From the NCBI GenBank assembly GCA_964421815.1, contig CAYQYT010000024.1, positions 1 through 12,035 on the forward strand: a DNA stretch of 12,035 nucleotides. The letters run 5' to 3'. The DNA is from DTU089 sp964421815. GTDB lineage: Bacteria; Bacillota; Clostridia; Oscillospirales; Acutalibacteraceae. The stretch's first letter is position 1. The number at the start of each line of letters is the position of its first letter. Shown here one piece after another: positions 1-7,051 of the stretch. The translations under genes were made by a program, and so were the position numbers. Under the pieces are notes generated by a model. That model made no database searches. It saw only the letters and a list, made by a program, of their open reading frames with translations, and was not told the DNA's origin.

Positions 1-4
1 GTGA

Positions 5-208
5 CCCGGATCAATAATTATAATCGGTAAATTTGAACTTGATGCGCTTGTTTTAGAGGTTGAAATAACATCGGAGGAAATAACTAAAGAACTTATCAAA
101 ATCGAAAAAGAGAGAAGTAGCGGAATAGAAACATATAATAATTTTTTCAAGTATATCACCTGTAAATTATATGCAACTACACTCCCCTTTTTTAATGATA
201 TTTTGTAA
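5..208 (+). pseudogene. Open-frame remnant, no start codon, unknown function
   Basis: An open frame of 67 sense codons ends at TAA 206-208. It is closed upstream by an in-frame TGA at 2-4. It contains no ATG, GTG or usable TTG start and no SD sequence ahead of it, and the other two plus frames also stop within the first 30 bases. The translation reads like real protein: a beta-like hydrophobic start (IIIIGKFELDALVLEVEI), then a charged helix, ending in LYATTLPFFNDIL. I do not recognise the family. It may be the 3' end of a decayed gene, possibly mobile-element cargo, or a gene with a rare ATT/ATA start. It runs tail to tail into the DUF2344 gene with only five bases between the stop codons. 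Coding status is uncertain. Confidence 0.3.
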
Positions 209-213
209 TTTGA

Positions 214-876
214 TTACCTGAATTCCTTTAAATCCTTTGTAAGCAATTTATGACGGACAATTCTGTGAAGGGGTTGGGATATTCCGATACACTCAAACAA
301 AGCATTGCAGAAAGAAACCGGATTTATTGTAAAATCGTTTCCTGCAGGTAAAATGAATGACATATTTACTGTTTCGCCATCAAAACTGCAATTAAAGTCA
401 ATTAAATGCTCGCAAATATTGATTTCTTTTACTACACCTTTTTTTGATTTCTTTTCTATTGTGATATTTCCCTTTTCTACTGCGGTTTTAATATCTGCAT
501 ATATCTTTTTTGAATCCTTTAAATTCGGAACGGAAACGCTGTATTTAGCTTTATTGACCGCAAGATTTTTTTCAACGGGCTCGACAACCTCAAGGAATTC
601 AATTCCCGGTACGCTGACCCTGTTAAGTTCCGTTAAGACTCTTTCGTTAGGATAATCATCATCCGTCAAACGAATGTCAAGCACCTCGCGAAGTCCCTCC
701 ACTCCCAACGGAAGAGGCAACCCAAAAACAAGATAGGGATGGGGATTGAACCCTTCCGTGTACCAAAGGGGTATGTCAGTCCTTCTGAAAGCCCTTATAA
801 GACAACGGGTCAAATCCAAATGGGAGATATATTTTGATGCATCTTTTTTAGTGAACCATATTCTTATTGAGCGCAT
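214..876 (-). CDS. TIGR03936 / DUF2344 radical-SAM-associated protein
   Basis: The product is 220 residues, matching the usual size of stand-alone DUF2344 proteins. Family features are the N-terminal block with SHLDLTR and the following TEGFNPHPYLVFGLPLPLGVEG-type segment (about residues 18-60), rich in aromatic and His/Pro residues. The family is almost always encoded next to, or fused to, a TIGR03960 radical SAM protein, as here, and is presumed to act with it. The reaction is unknown and a link to tRNA or ribosome-related modification is only guesswork. The frame opens with GTG ATG at 879. I chose the ATG at 876 because GGAGG (minus strand, 885-889) lies eight bases ahead of it. The start lies inside the radical SAM gene (29-base overlap), which suggests translational coupling. 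The RNase G and rplU genes that often follow this family are not present downstream. Confidence 0.9.
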   Translation of the reverse strand: MRSIRIWFTKKDASKYISHLDLTRCLIRAFRRTDIPLWYTEGFNPHPYLVFGLPLPLGVEGLREVLDIRLTDDDYPNERVLTELNRVSVPGIEFLEVVEPVEKNLAVNKAKYSVSVPNLKDSKKIYADIKTAVEKGNITIEKKSKKGVVKEINICEHLIDFNCSFDGETVNMSFILPAGNDFTINPVSFCNALFECIGISQPLHRIVRHKLLTKDLKEFR

Positions 877-2713
877 CACATTTACCTCCGTTCAAAGAAT
901 TTGAGCCGCATGCGGCACATTTTTGTCGGCAATGACCGGTAGTTTCCGCTTTTTTGGCTTTTTCGTTTTCAGCAATAAGGAATGATTTCTTTATACCCGA
1001 GTTAATATGATCCCAGGGTAAAATCTCCTCATAACTTCTTCTGCGGTTAGCGTAAAACTCCGTTGAAACACCGCAGGATTCAAAGGCTTTCATCCAACCG
1101 TCGTAATTAAATTTATCATCCCAACTGTCAAAAGTGCATCCGTTATTATATGCGGCTTCAAGAACATCGCAAAGTTTCCTGTCGCCCCTTGCAAAAACAC
1201 CCTCAAGGAATGTTAAATCCGTATTATGAAAACGGAAAGTTACTTTCTTTGTTCTGCAAGTTTCAAGAAGAAGTTGTTGCTTTCTTTTCAGTTCTTCCCT
1301 TGTGTCCTGGGGCTCCCATTGGAAAGGTGTGCAAGGTTTCGGAACAAAGGAGGAAACACCTGCGCTGATACTAACGCCCTTGCCCTTGGGCTTGTCCGGG
1401 TTATTATAAAATTCATTAACAACTTTTTGGGCTAACTCATTGATGCCGACAACATCATCATCGGTTTCCGTGGGCAATCCAACCATAAAATACAGTTTTA
1501 CCGCAGTCCAACCGCCCACAAAGGCCTTTCGGCACGTGGAAAGTATTTCTTCCTCGCTTATGTTCTTATTGATTACGTTTCTCATACGTTGTGTACCTGC
1601 CTCAGCGGCAAAAGTTAATCCCGAACGACGTACAAGTGCAAGTTTTTCTTTGAGTTCATCGGAAAAATTATCAATTCTCAAAGACGGTAAAGCAATATTG
1701 ATTTTTTGCGGACTTGCCCAACCCAATAATTCTTCAAGTAAATCTGTAATTTTTGTATAATCGCTACTTGAAAGAGAGCAAAGTGAAAGTTCGTCATAAC
1801 CCGTTGTACAGGCTAAACGTTGGCTTTGCTTACTGATTGTATCAACACTTTTTTCGCGAATGGGTCTGTACCAGAATCCCGCCTGACAAAAGCGGCAACC
1901 CCTTATACAGCCCCTGAATATTTCGTGAACAATTCTATCATGTACCACTTCAACAAAGGGAACAACAAATTTTTCAGGGTAAAAAATGTTATCCAAATCG
2001 GATACAACACGTTTATTGACTCTTTCGGGTGCGCCCTCAGTTGCAATGACAGATTTAATTGTTCCGTCATCATTATAATCAACTTTATACAATGACGGTA
2101 CATATATACCCTCAATTTGTGCGGCGGCTTTTAAAAATTCACTTCTTGATTTATTATCTTTTTTATAAACATTAAGCAAATCGAGGAATTCAAGCATCAT
2201 TTCCTCACCCTCGCCTATTTGAAACACATCTATAAAATCAGCCAAGGGCTCCGGATTGGAAACGCAGGGTCCTCCTGCCACGACAACGGGGATGTCAAGG
2301 GTATCACCCCTGTCTTTTGAGCGGAGAGGAATTTTGCCTAAATTTAGCATATTGAGAATATTGGTAAAAGAAAGTTCGTATTGCAGAGTGAAACCCACGA
2401 CATCAAAATCAAGTAAAGCATCCCTGCTTTCCAAACCGAAAAGAGGAATATCTCTTTCTCTCATGATTTTTTCCATATCGGTATCAGGGGCAAATACACG
2501 TTCGCACCAATAATTATCACGTGAATTTATAAGACTGTATAAAATTTTAATTCCCAAGTGGGACATACCTATTTCATAGGTATCGGGAAAGCAAAAAGCA
2601 AACCTTAAATCCACATTTTCTTTATCTTTAACCACGGAATTCAATTCACCGCCGGTATAACGGGCAGGTTTTTGAACAAGGGGTAAAACACTTTCAATTT
2701 TATCTTTCAACAT
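848..2713 (-). CDS. TIGR03960 family B12-binding-type radical SAM protein
   Basis: The product is 621 residues. Residues about 35-180 form a Rossmann-like, B12-binding-type domain (RFAFCFPDTYEIGMSHLG, then VVVAGGP and the IGEGE motif). The radical SAM core follows, with the 4Fe-4S motif C269-IRG-C273-RF-C276 inside FRGCIRGCRFCQAGFW. The cobalamin-binding DxHxxG signature is not seen. The C-terminus adds a second cysteine group (C595, C599, C602, then C612), which could hold another cluster. The longest frame opens with TTG at 2734, but that TTG is part of the SD sequence. TTTGGAG lies nine bases ahead of an ATG at 2713, so I start there (MLKDKIESVL). The enzyme should cleave SAM to a 5'-deoxyadenosyl radical; the substrate is unknown. 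It overlaps the DUF2344 partner gene and has its own promoter at 2745-2773. Confidence 0.93.
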   Translation of the reverse strand: MLKDKIESVLPLVQKPARYTGGELNSVVKDKENVDLRFAFCFPDTYEIGMSHLGIKILYSLINSRDNYWCERVFAPDTDMEKIMRERDIPLFGLESRDALLDFDVVGFTLQYELSFTNILNMLNLGKIPLRSKDRGDTLDIPVVVAGGPCVSNPEPLADFIDVFQIGEGEEMMLEFLDLLNVYKKDNKSRSEFLKAAAQIEGIYVPSLYKVDYNDDGTIKSVIATEGAPERVNKRVVSDLDNIFYPEKFVVPFVEVVHDRIVHEIFRGCIRGCRFCQAGFWYRPIREKSVDTISKQSQRLACTTGYDELSLCSLSSSDYTKITDLLEELLGWASPQKINIALPSLRIDNFSDELKEKLALVRRSGLTFAAEAGTQRMRNVINKNISEEEILSTCRKAFVGGWTAVKLYFMVGLPTETDDDVVGINELAQKVVNEFYNNPDKPKGKGVSISAGVSSFVPKPCTPFQWEPQDTREELKRKQQLLLETCRTKKVTFRFHNTDLTFLEGVFARGDRKLCDVLEAAYNNGCTFDSWDDKFNYDGWMKAFESCGVSTEFYANRRRSYEEILPWDHINSGIKKSFLIAENEKAKKAETTGHCRQKCAACGSNSLNGGKCDALNKNMVH

Positions 2714-2744
2714 CACACAAAACTCCAAATTCAAATATGCACTT

Positions 2745-2773
2745 ATTTTACAATATTTTTATATTATAATCAA
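2745..2773 (-). promoter_or_regulatory. Sigma-A-like promoter for the radical SAM gene
   Basis: On the minus strand, TTGATT (2768-2773) and TAAAAT (2745-2750) are separated by exactly 17 bases. They match the TTGACA/TATAAT consensus at 4 and 5 of 6 positions. The -10 lies about 30 bases ahead of the ATG at 2713, leaving room for a short leader with the SD. It occupies the 66-base gap after the M50 gene, so the radical SAM pair can be expressed apart from the sporulation-like pair upstream. Confidence 0.6.
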
Positions 2774-2779
2774 GTGTTT

Positions 2780-3373
2780 TTACTTTTTGAAAATAATACT
2801 CAAAATCATATAAATACATATTAAAACCAAGGAGTAATTTTTATTTAAATTTAAAAATACAAACACAGTTACAAAAGAAAAGATTGTTACAACCAACACA
2901 GATATTACAAGCATTAATTTTTCGGTTGTTTCTTCATCAATAAATTTTAACAAAAAGCATCTTAAAGCATTACCGCCGTCAAAATTATGAAAAGGTATTA
3001 AATTGAAAACACCCAGGAAAATATTAACCTCTGCAATTTCCGTTAAAAATGTGTTTTTGCTTTGAAATATTAACATCATAATGCCGATACATAGGTTAAA
3101 CAATGGCGCCGACAGGTTGATAACAATTTCCCAATTATAGTTGATATTTGATGCTGTATCTCTTAAAATTTCAGCACCGAAAAGTGTTAAGGAAACCTTT
3201 TTCGGTGCTGAGGTTAATAAACAAATACAGATTAAATGAACCGACTCGTGTAAAAGAGCAAAAAGGAATACAAGAATTATGTATCGGTTGTTAAGTCCCG
3301 TCAATAAAAGTAAAACCAACGCAAGAAATGAAAAACTAATTTCAAAAACGCAATTACCGAGTTTAAGCCGCAT
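2780..3373 (-). CDS. spoIVFB: SpoIVFB-like M50 site-2 membrane protease
   Basis: The product is 197 residues and mostly hydrophobic, with about five or six membrane helices. It carries both site-2 protease zinc motifs: HESVH at residues 42-46 (HExxH) and FNLIPFHNFDGG (N124, P127, D132; NxxPxxxxDG). The middle segment LSAPLFNL also fits this family. In Bacillus, SpoIVFB cuts pro-sigma-K in the outer forespore membrane of the mother cell, under control of SpoIVFA and BofA. The identification rests on the motifs, the N-terminal layout, the overlapping M23/SpoIVFA-like gene and the radical SAM neighbours. It is shorter than B. subtilis SpoIVFB because there is no C-terminal CBS domain. The frame opens with GTG at 3385, but GAGG lies six bases ahead of an ATG at 3373, so I use that start. 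It overlaps the M23 stop by 11 bases. A non-sporulation site-2 protease remains possible. Confidence 0.8.
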   Translation of the reverse strand: MRLKLGNCVFEISFSFLALVLLLLTGLNNRYIILVFLFALLHESVHLICICLLTSAPKKVSLTLFGAEILRDTASNINYNWEIVINLSAPLFNLCIGIMMLIFQSKNTFLTEIAEVNIFLGVFNLIPFHNFDGGNALRCFLLKFIDEETTEKLMLVISVLVVTIFSFVTVFVFLNLNKNYSLVLICIYMILSIIFKK

Positions 3374-4142
3374 CTTCAGCCTCACTGAGAGCTTTTTCGG
3401 GGTTATAAGAGATATTGTCTATTCTTAACTCAAAATGCAAATGGGGACCTGTTGAACTTCCTGTTGAGCCAACGGTGCCTATAACCTCTCCCGCCCGTAT
3501 TTTTTGACCTTTTTTCACATTTAATTTTTTACAATGGCAATAAACAGTCATAATATCGTTTTCGTGTTGTATTTTAATAAAATTTCCGTTCCATTGGTCA
3601 TAATCCGCTTTTATAACCTCGCCGTCAAAGGCGGCATATATCTTTGTCCCCTCTTTTGCCGCTATATCTGTTCCTGCGTGAAAACGCAAATCTCCGCTAA
3701 TAGGATGAATCCTTGTACCGAATTCGGAACTAATTGTGCCCTTAACAGGCAAAATCATTTTTTGGCTTAATTCGTAATCATCCCAAGATACATTTTCGGG
3801 AATATCTTCGGCAGACGACACTTTTTCGTCATTACCGCCCCTTGCAATTATCTCCGCACTCAAAGAGGGTTCTTCGGGGGCGACATATTCAGTCTCTGTT
3901 TCCGTGGGTTTTTCTTTATTATTTTCAGTTGTGTTCGATTTTGCATTTATATTCGCAAAAACAGACTGAACCTCATCAAGTGATATGTTTTCTTCCAATC
4001 TGTCGGAAAACAAATTTTTAACTTCCCTATAAAATGCATTGTTACTGCTCTTCAGAGCAAAAAGGAGTCCGAATAGAATTAAGCATACTGAAAATTGTAA
4101 AATTAATGTTTTAGTTAAATAATCCTTTTTGTTTTTCTTCAT
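3363..4142 (-). CDS. spoIVFA: M23/LytM membrane protein, SpoIVFA-like
   Basis: The product is 259 residues. A basic N-terminus (MKKNKKDY) is followed by one membrane helix at about 12-30, then an acidic low-complexity linker (about 65-115). A C-terminal LytM/M23 domain spans about 128-245. All M23 zinc and catalytic residues are present: H155 and D159 in FHAGTD, H203 in YCH, and H234/H236 in HLHFE. It is encoded directly ahead of, and overlapping, the M50 protease. This is the spoIVFA-spoIVFB order, in which SpoIVFA tethers and restrains SpoIVFB. B. subtilis SpoIVFA has a degenerate M23 fold, whereas this one looks competent to cut peptidoglycan cross-links. The ATG at 4142 directly follows a T-run, and its SD (AGGTGA) sits in the terminator stem of the preceding gene. 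An ordinary cell-wall endopeptidase is the alternative. Confidence 0.8.
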   Translation of the reverse strand: MKKNKKDYLTKTLILQFSVCLILFGLLFALKSSNNAFYREVKNLFSDRLEENISLDEVQSVFANINAKSNTTENNKEKPTETETEYVAPEEPSLSAEIIARGGNDEKVSSAEDIPENVSWDDYELSQKMILPVKGTISSEFGTRIHPISGDLRFHAGTDIAAKEGTKIYAAFDGEVIKADYDQWNGNFIKIQHENDIMTVYCHCKKLNVKKGQKIRAGEVIGTVGSTGSSTGPHLHFELRIDNISYNPEKALSEAEDAA

Positions 4143-4181
4143 AAAAAATCACCTGCAAAAATATATGCAGGTGATAAAAAA
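4143..4181 (-). terminator. Terminator of abc-f that also contains the SD of the next gene
   Basis: A perfect 10-base stem (4148-4157 with 4166-4175, ATCACCTGCA/TGCAGGTGAT) has an 8-base A/T loop. A-runs lie on both sides in plus-strand terms, so each strand shows a T-run after the stem. On the minus strand it begins eight bases after the ABC-F stop codon and is followed by TTTTT, as in an intrinsic terminator. The 3' arm contains AGGTGA, seven bases ahead of the ATG at 4142, so the folded RNA would hide the SD of the M23 gene. Confidence 0.85.
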
Positions 4182-4188
4182 TTTATTC
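4160..4188 (-). promoter_or_regulatory. Possible sigma-E-like promoter for the spoIVFA-spoIVFB pair
   Basis: On the minus strand GAATAAAT (4181-4188) and CATATATT (4160-4167) are 13 bases apart. The second element differs from the B. subtilis sigma-E -10 (CATACAhT) at one position. The first fits the loose -35 (kmATATTk) at six of eight. Sigma-E drives spoIVF in Bacillus. Transcription would start near the SD and give a leader of roughly 15 bases. AT-rich DNA throws up such matches by chance, so this is tentative. Confidence 0.3.
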
Positions 4189-6081
4189 TTCCGTCTGAAG
4201 TTCCTCCCACTCGTAATACATTGATTCGAGATGTGCTCTTATCTCATCTAGATTGGTTGTATATTCAAGGAGTAATTCGTAATTTCCTGAAATTTCGGGA
4301 GAAGAAATCTCCGATTCAAGTGTCTTGACCAATGCTTCTGTTTCCTCTATTTCCGCTTCAAGACGAGCAATTTTCGTTTTTCTTTTACGCTCGTTACTCG
4401 CTTTTTCCTTACGGAGTTTGTAGTCGTTAACAAGGGGCTTTTTACTTTTTGAATAGTCGTTTTTTTCATTTGATTCAGACTGTTGACGATATTCAAGATA
4501 ATTGTCATAATTGCCGTCGATATTAACTGCACCATCGTGGGTCAAATATACAATTTTTGTTGCAAGTTTATTGATGAAATAACGGTCATGGGAAACAACA
4601 AGCATTGTTCCGTCGAAATTCAAAAGAGCGTCTTCAAGAACCTCTCTTGATGTAATATCAAGATGGTTAGTGGGCTCGTCAAGAATTAAAAAGTTGGGTT
4701 TTGAAAGCATTATTTTCAAGAGAGAAATTTTTGCTCTTTCGCCACCGCTTAAAAGCGAAACTTTTTTATACACATCATCACCGCAGAACAGAAACATTGC
4801 CAAGGCACTTCTTATTTCCGTTTCGGTCATAAAACGGTACATATCCCACACTTCATCCAAAACGGTTTTGTCGGATTGCAGTTTGTCAATATTTTGGTCG
4901 AAATAACCGATTTTAACATTACTGCCGAAACGGTATGTTCCCGAATCCTGTTGTATCTCTTTATTGAGAATTTTAAGAAAAGTCGATTTTCCGCATCCGT
5001 TGGGTCCCAACAAAAATACCTTATCTTCTCTGAAAACAGCAAGGTCAAAATTTGAAAACAATTTTTTATCGGTGAAACTTTTTGCAAGGTTTTTAACCGA
5101 AACAACCTCATCCCCTGTTCTGACATCGGTTTTAAAACTGAAATGTACACTTTTTAAAGCCCTGTCGGGTATAATCAGGGTTTCTTTCAATCGCTCAATT
5201 TGTTTCTCTTTACTTGCTATTGTTATATAATTCCTTGCTTGATTAAAGCGTTTTTGCTGTTCAATAATTCCCTCAATACGCTTAATCTCTGCCGTAGTTT
5301 TTTCATATTCTCTCTCAATGTACAGTTCTCGTTCCGCTTTCAACTTTTGAAAAACAGAGTAATTGCCCACGGTATGAGTCAATTTCCTGTGGGAAATCTC
5401 CATTGTGGAGGTTGTTACCTTATCAAGAAAATATCTGTCATGGGACACTACAATAATCGCGCCTTTGTATTTGGTCAAAAAATCTTCAAGCCAAGTAACT
5501 GCTTCAATATCAAGATTATTTGTAGGTTCGTCCAAAAGCAAAAGATTTGCGTTCGATAATAGCAGTTTACAAAGGGAAAGTTTGGATCGTTGACCACCGC
5601 TCAAGAAACTTACTTGTTGATTAAAATCTTTTTCGGAAAAACCCAATCCCAACAAGGCGGACCTTGTTTTTGCTTTATAAACAAGACCATCCCGACGTTC
5701 AATATCTTCAGTTAATTTGATTTGCTTCTCTATTAAATCAATACTGCTGTCGTTTAAAAGTTTTTCGGTTAACACTTCAAGTTGTTTTTCCATTTCCATT
5801 ACATCGGAAAATACAGTTAATGCCTCCTCATAAAGTGTTTTACCATCGTCGCATTCAAGATACTGTTCCATATAACCTATACGGACATCCTTGCCCCGAA
5901 CAATACCCCCTTCGTTTGGGGAATATTCACCGATAATCAACTTAAACAGCGAGGTTTTACCGGTCCCGTTGGCACCGATAAGACCCACTCTGTCAGTTTC
6001 TTCCACCTTAAAAGCGGCGTCTTTAAACAAGACGCCGTCAAGAAATCCGAATGTTAAGTTTTGAGCCGTTAAAAGCGACAT
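4183..6081 (-). CDS. ABC-F family ATPase, YdiF/Uup type
   Basis: The product is 632 residues, with two ABC ATPase domains and no membrane segments. Domain 1 has Walker A GANGTGKTS (36-44), signature LSGGQ (160-164) and Walker B LLLLDEPTN (180-188). Domain 2 has GPNGCGKST (359-367), LSGGE (444-448) and LILDEPTNH (465-473). Each Walker B is followed by a SHDR switch. Between the domains (about 235-310) lies the charged helical linker typical of ABC-F. A C-terminal charged coiled coil spans about 550-625, as in YdiF and Uup. ABC-F proteins act in the cytoplasm on the ribosome, entering the E site to reset stalled translation; some protect against antibiotics, but nothing here points to resistance. 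The start is the ATG at 6081 with AGGTGG close upstream. It begins 10 bases after the manA stop, so the two are probably co-transcribed and coupled. Confidence 0.93.
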   Translation of the reverse strand: MSLLTAQNLTFGFLDGVLFKDAAFKVEETDRVGLIGANGTGKTSLFKLIIGEYSPNEGGIVRGKDVRIGYMEQYLECDDGKTLYEEALTVFSDVMEMEKQLEVLTEKLLNDSSIDLIEKQIKLTEDIERRDGLVYKAKTRSALLGLGFSEKDFNQQVSFLSGGQRSKLSLCKLLLSNANLLLLDEPTNNLDIEAVTWLEDFLTKYKGAIIVVSHDRYFLDKVTTSTMEISHRKLTHTVGNYSVFQKLKAERELYIEREYEKTTAEIKRIEGIIEQQKRFNQARNYITIASKEKQIERLKETLIIPDRALKSVHFSFKTDVRTGDEVVSVKNLAKSFTDKKLFSNFDLAVFREDKVFLLGPNGCGKSTFLKILNKEIQQDSGTYRFGSNVKIGYFDQNIDKLQSDKTVLDEVWDMYRFMTETEIRSALAMFLFCGDDVYKKVSLLSGGERAKISLLKIMLSKPNFLILDEPTNHLDITSREVLEDALLNFDGTMLVVSHDRYFINKLATKIVYLTHDGAVNIDGNYDNYLEYRQQSESNEKNDYSKSKKPLVNDYKLRKEKASNERKRKTKIARLEAEIEETEALVKTLESEISSPEISGNYELLLEYTTNLDEIRAHLESMYYEWEELQTEE

Positions 6082-6091
6082 AACCCACCTA

Positions 6092-7051
6092 TTATAATGT
6101 ACTTAACAAAACCTCAAAATTGCCTTTTAAAACTGTATTTCCCGAATCTGCGGGAATAAATATACTGTCACCGGAAACAACATCAACAACAGTATTGCCA
6201 CATTCAACAGTACCTTCACCTTTGGTAACAAGAAGTGAAGCAAAACTTTCACTTCCAACGTTCAATGTGTATTCTCCATCCACATTAACGGTTGACATTT
6301 TGAAAAATTCACAGGAGCAGAGTTCCTGTGTTGTTGCGCCGTCATGGGCGATTTTTTCGCCGTCAGGCTCACCGGAACGCACCGGAGGAATTGTAGCGGT
6401 AACGTCCAATGCCTTTTCAATGTGTAATTCACGGGGCTTTCCGTCAACAAGTCTGCCGTAATCATAAACACGGTAGGTTGTATTGCAATTCTGTTGAACT
6501 TCGGCAAGTAGAATACCGCCACCAATTGCGTGGAGAGTTCCTGCATTTATGAAGAATACATCACCTTTTTTTACGTTTACTTTATTGACATAATCAAGGA
6601 ATGTATTGTCCTCTATTGATTTTCTGAATTCTTCGCGGGTGATTTCTTTATTGAATCCGTATATAAGTTGTGCGCCCTCGTCACAGTCGAGAATGTACCA
6701 GGCCTCAGTTTTCCCGTAACTGTTTTCGTGTTTTTTGGCATATTCGTCATCGGGATGAACCTGCACGGACAAATCGGATTTTGCATCAATGAATTTTATA
6801 AGCAAGGGAAATTCTTCGTATTTATCACCTTTTGAACCGAGAAATTCCTTGTGTTCCTTAACAAGTTCGGTAAAGGATTTGCCCTCATACTCACCGTTGG
6901 CGACAACATTATCTCCGTCATTACGAGCGCAAAGCATCCATGCTTCAGCAATATTTTTTAAGTCGGAATCAAAACCGTAGTCATTTTTCAGGCGGTTACC
7001 GCCCCATACAATTTCTTTGAAAACCGGTTTTAGTTTAATCGGATAACTCAT
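6092..7051 (-). CDS. manA: Mannose-6-phosphate isomerase, class I (cupin)
   Basis: The product is 319 residues, the length of B. subtilis-type class I isomerases. It interconverts mannose 6-phosphate and fructose 6-phosphate in the cytoplasm, feeding mannose into glycolysis or fructose 6-phosphate into mannosylated polymers. The cupin zinc ligands are all visible: Q97 and H99 in VQVHPDD, E116 in KTEAWY, and H174 in GTLHAIG. The conserved block TTYRVYDYGR (191-200) holds the likely catalytic arginine. The N-terminal motif KPVFKEIVWGG is typical. The open frame runs on to 7126 without resembling the family. The ATG at 7051 has GGAGG six bases ahead, so I start there. It overlaps the exonuclease gene by 17 bases. 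Confidence 0.95.
   Translation of the reverse strand: MSYPIKLKPVFKEIVWGGNRLKNDYGFDSDLKNIAEAWMLCARNDGDNVVANGEYEGKSFTELVKEHKEFLGSKGDKYEEFPLLIKFIDAKSDLSVQVHPDDEYAKKHENSYGKTEAWYILDCDEGAQLIYGFNKEITREEFRKSIEDNTFLDYVNKVNVKKGDVFFINAGTLHAIGGGILLAEVQQNCNTTYRVYDYGRLVDGKPRELHIEKALDVTATIPPVRSGEPDGEKIAHDGATTQELCSCEFFKMSTVNVDGEYTLNVGSESFASLLVTKGEGTVECGNTVVDVVSGDSIFIPADSGNTVLKGNFEVLLSTL

Noticed and set aside
305..655. A 116-codon plus-strand reading frame opposite the DUF2344 gene.
   Set aside because: It lies wholly antisense to a gene with clear family motifs, has no SD and low-complexity Phe/Ser/Thr content typical of a shadow frame.
2714..2734. TTG start at 2734 for the radical SAM protein.
   Set aside because: The TTG overlaps the SD sequence that serves the ATG at 2713, and the extra residues do not resemble the family.
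2751..2767. AT-only palindrome AATAT-AAAA-ATATT after the M50 gene as a terminator.
   Set aside because: The stem is five A/T pairs, too weak, and it falls in the spacer of a good promoter.
4183..6081. Antibiotic-resistance role for the ABC-F protein.
   Set aside because: The C-terminal coiled coil and housekeeping context fit YdiF/Uup; no resistance-type leader peptide or mobile context is seen.
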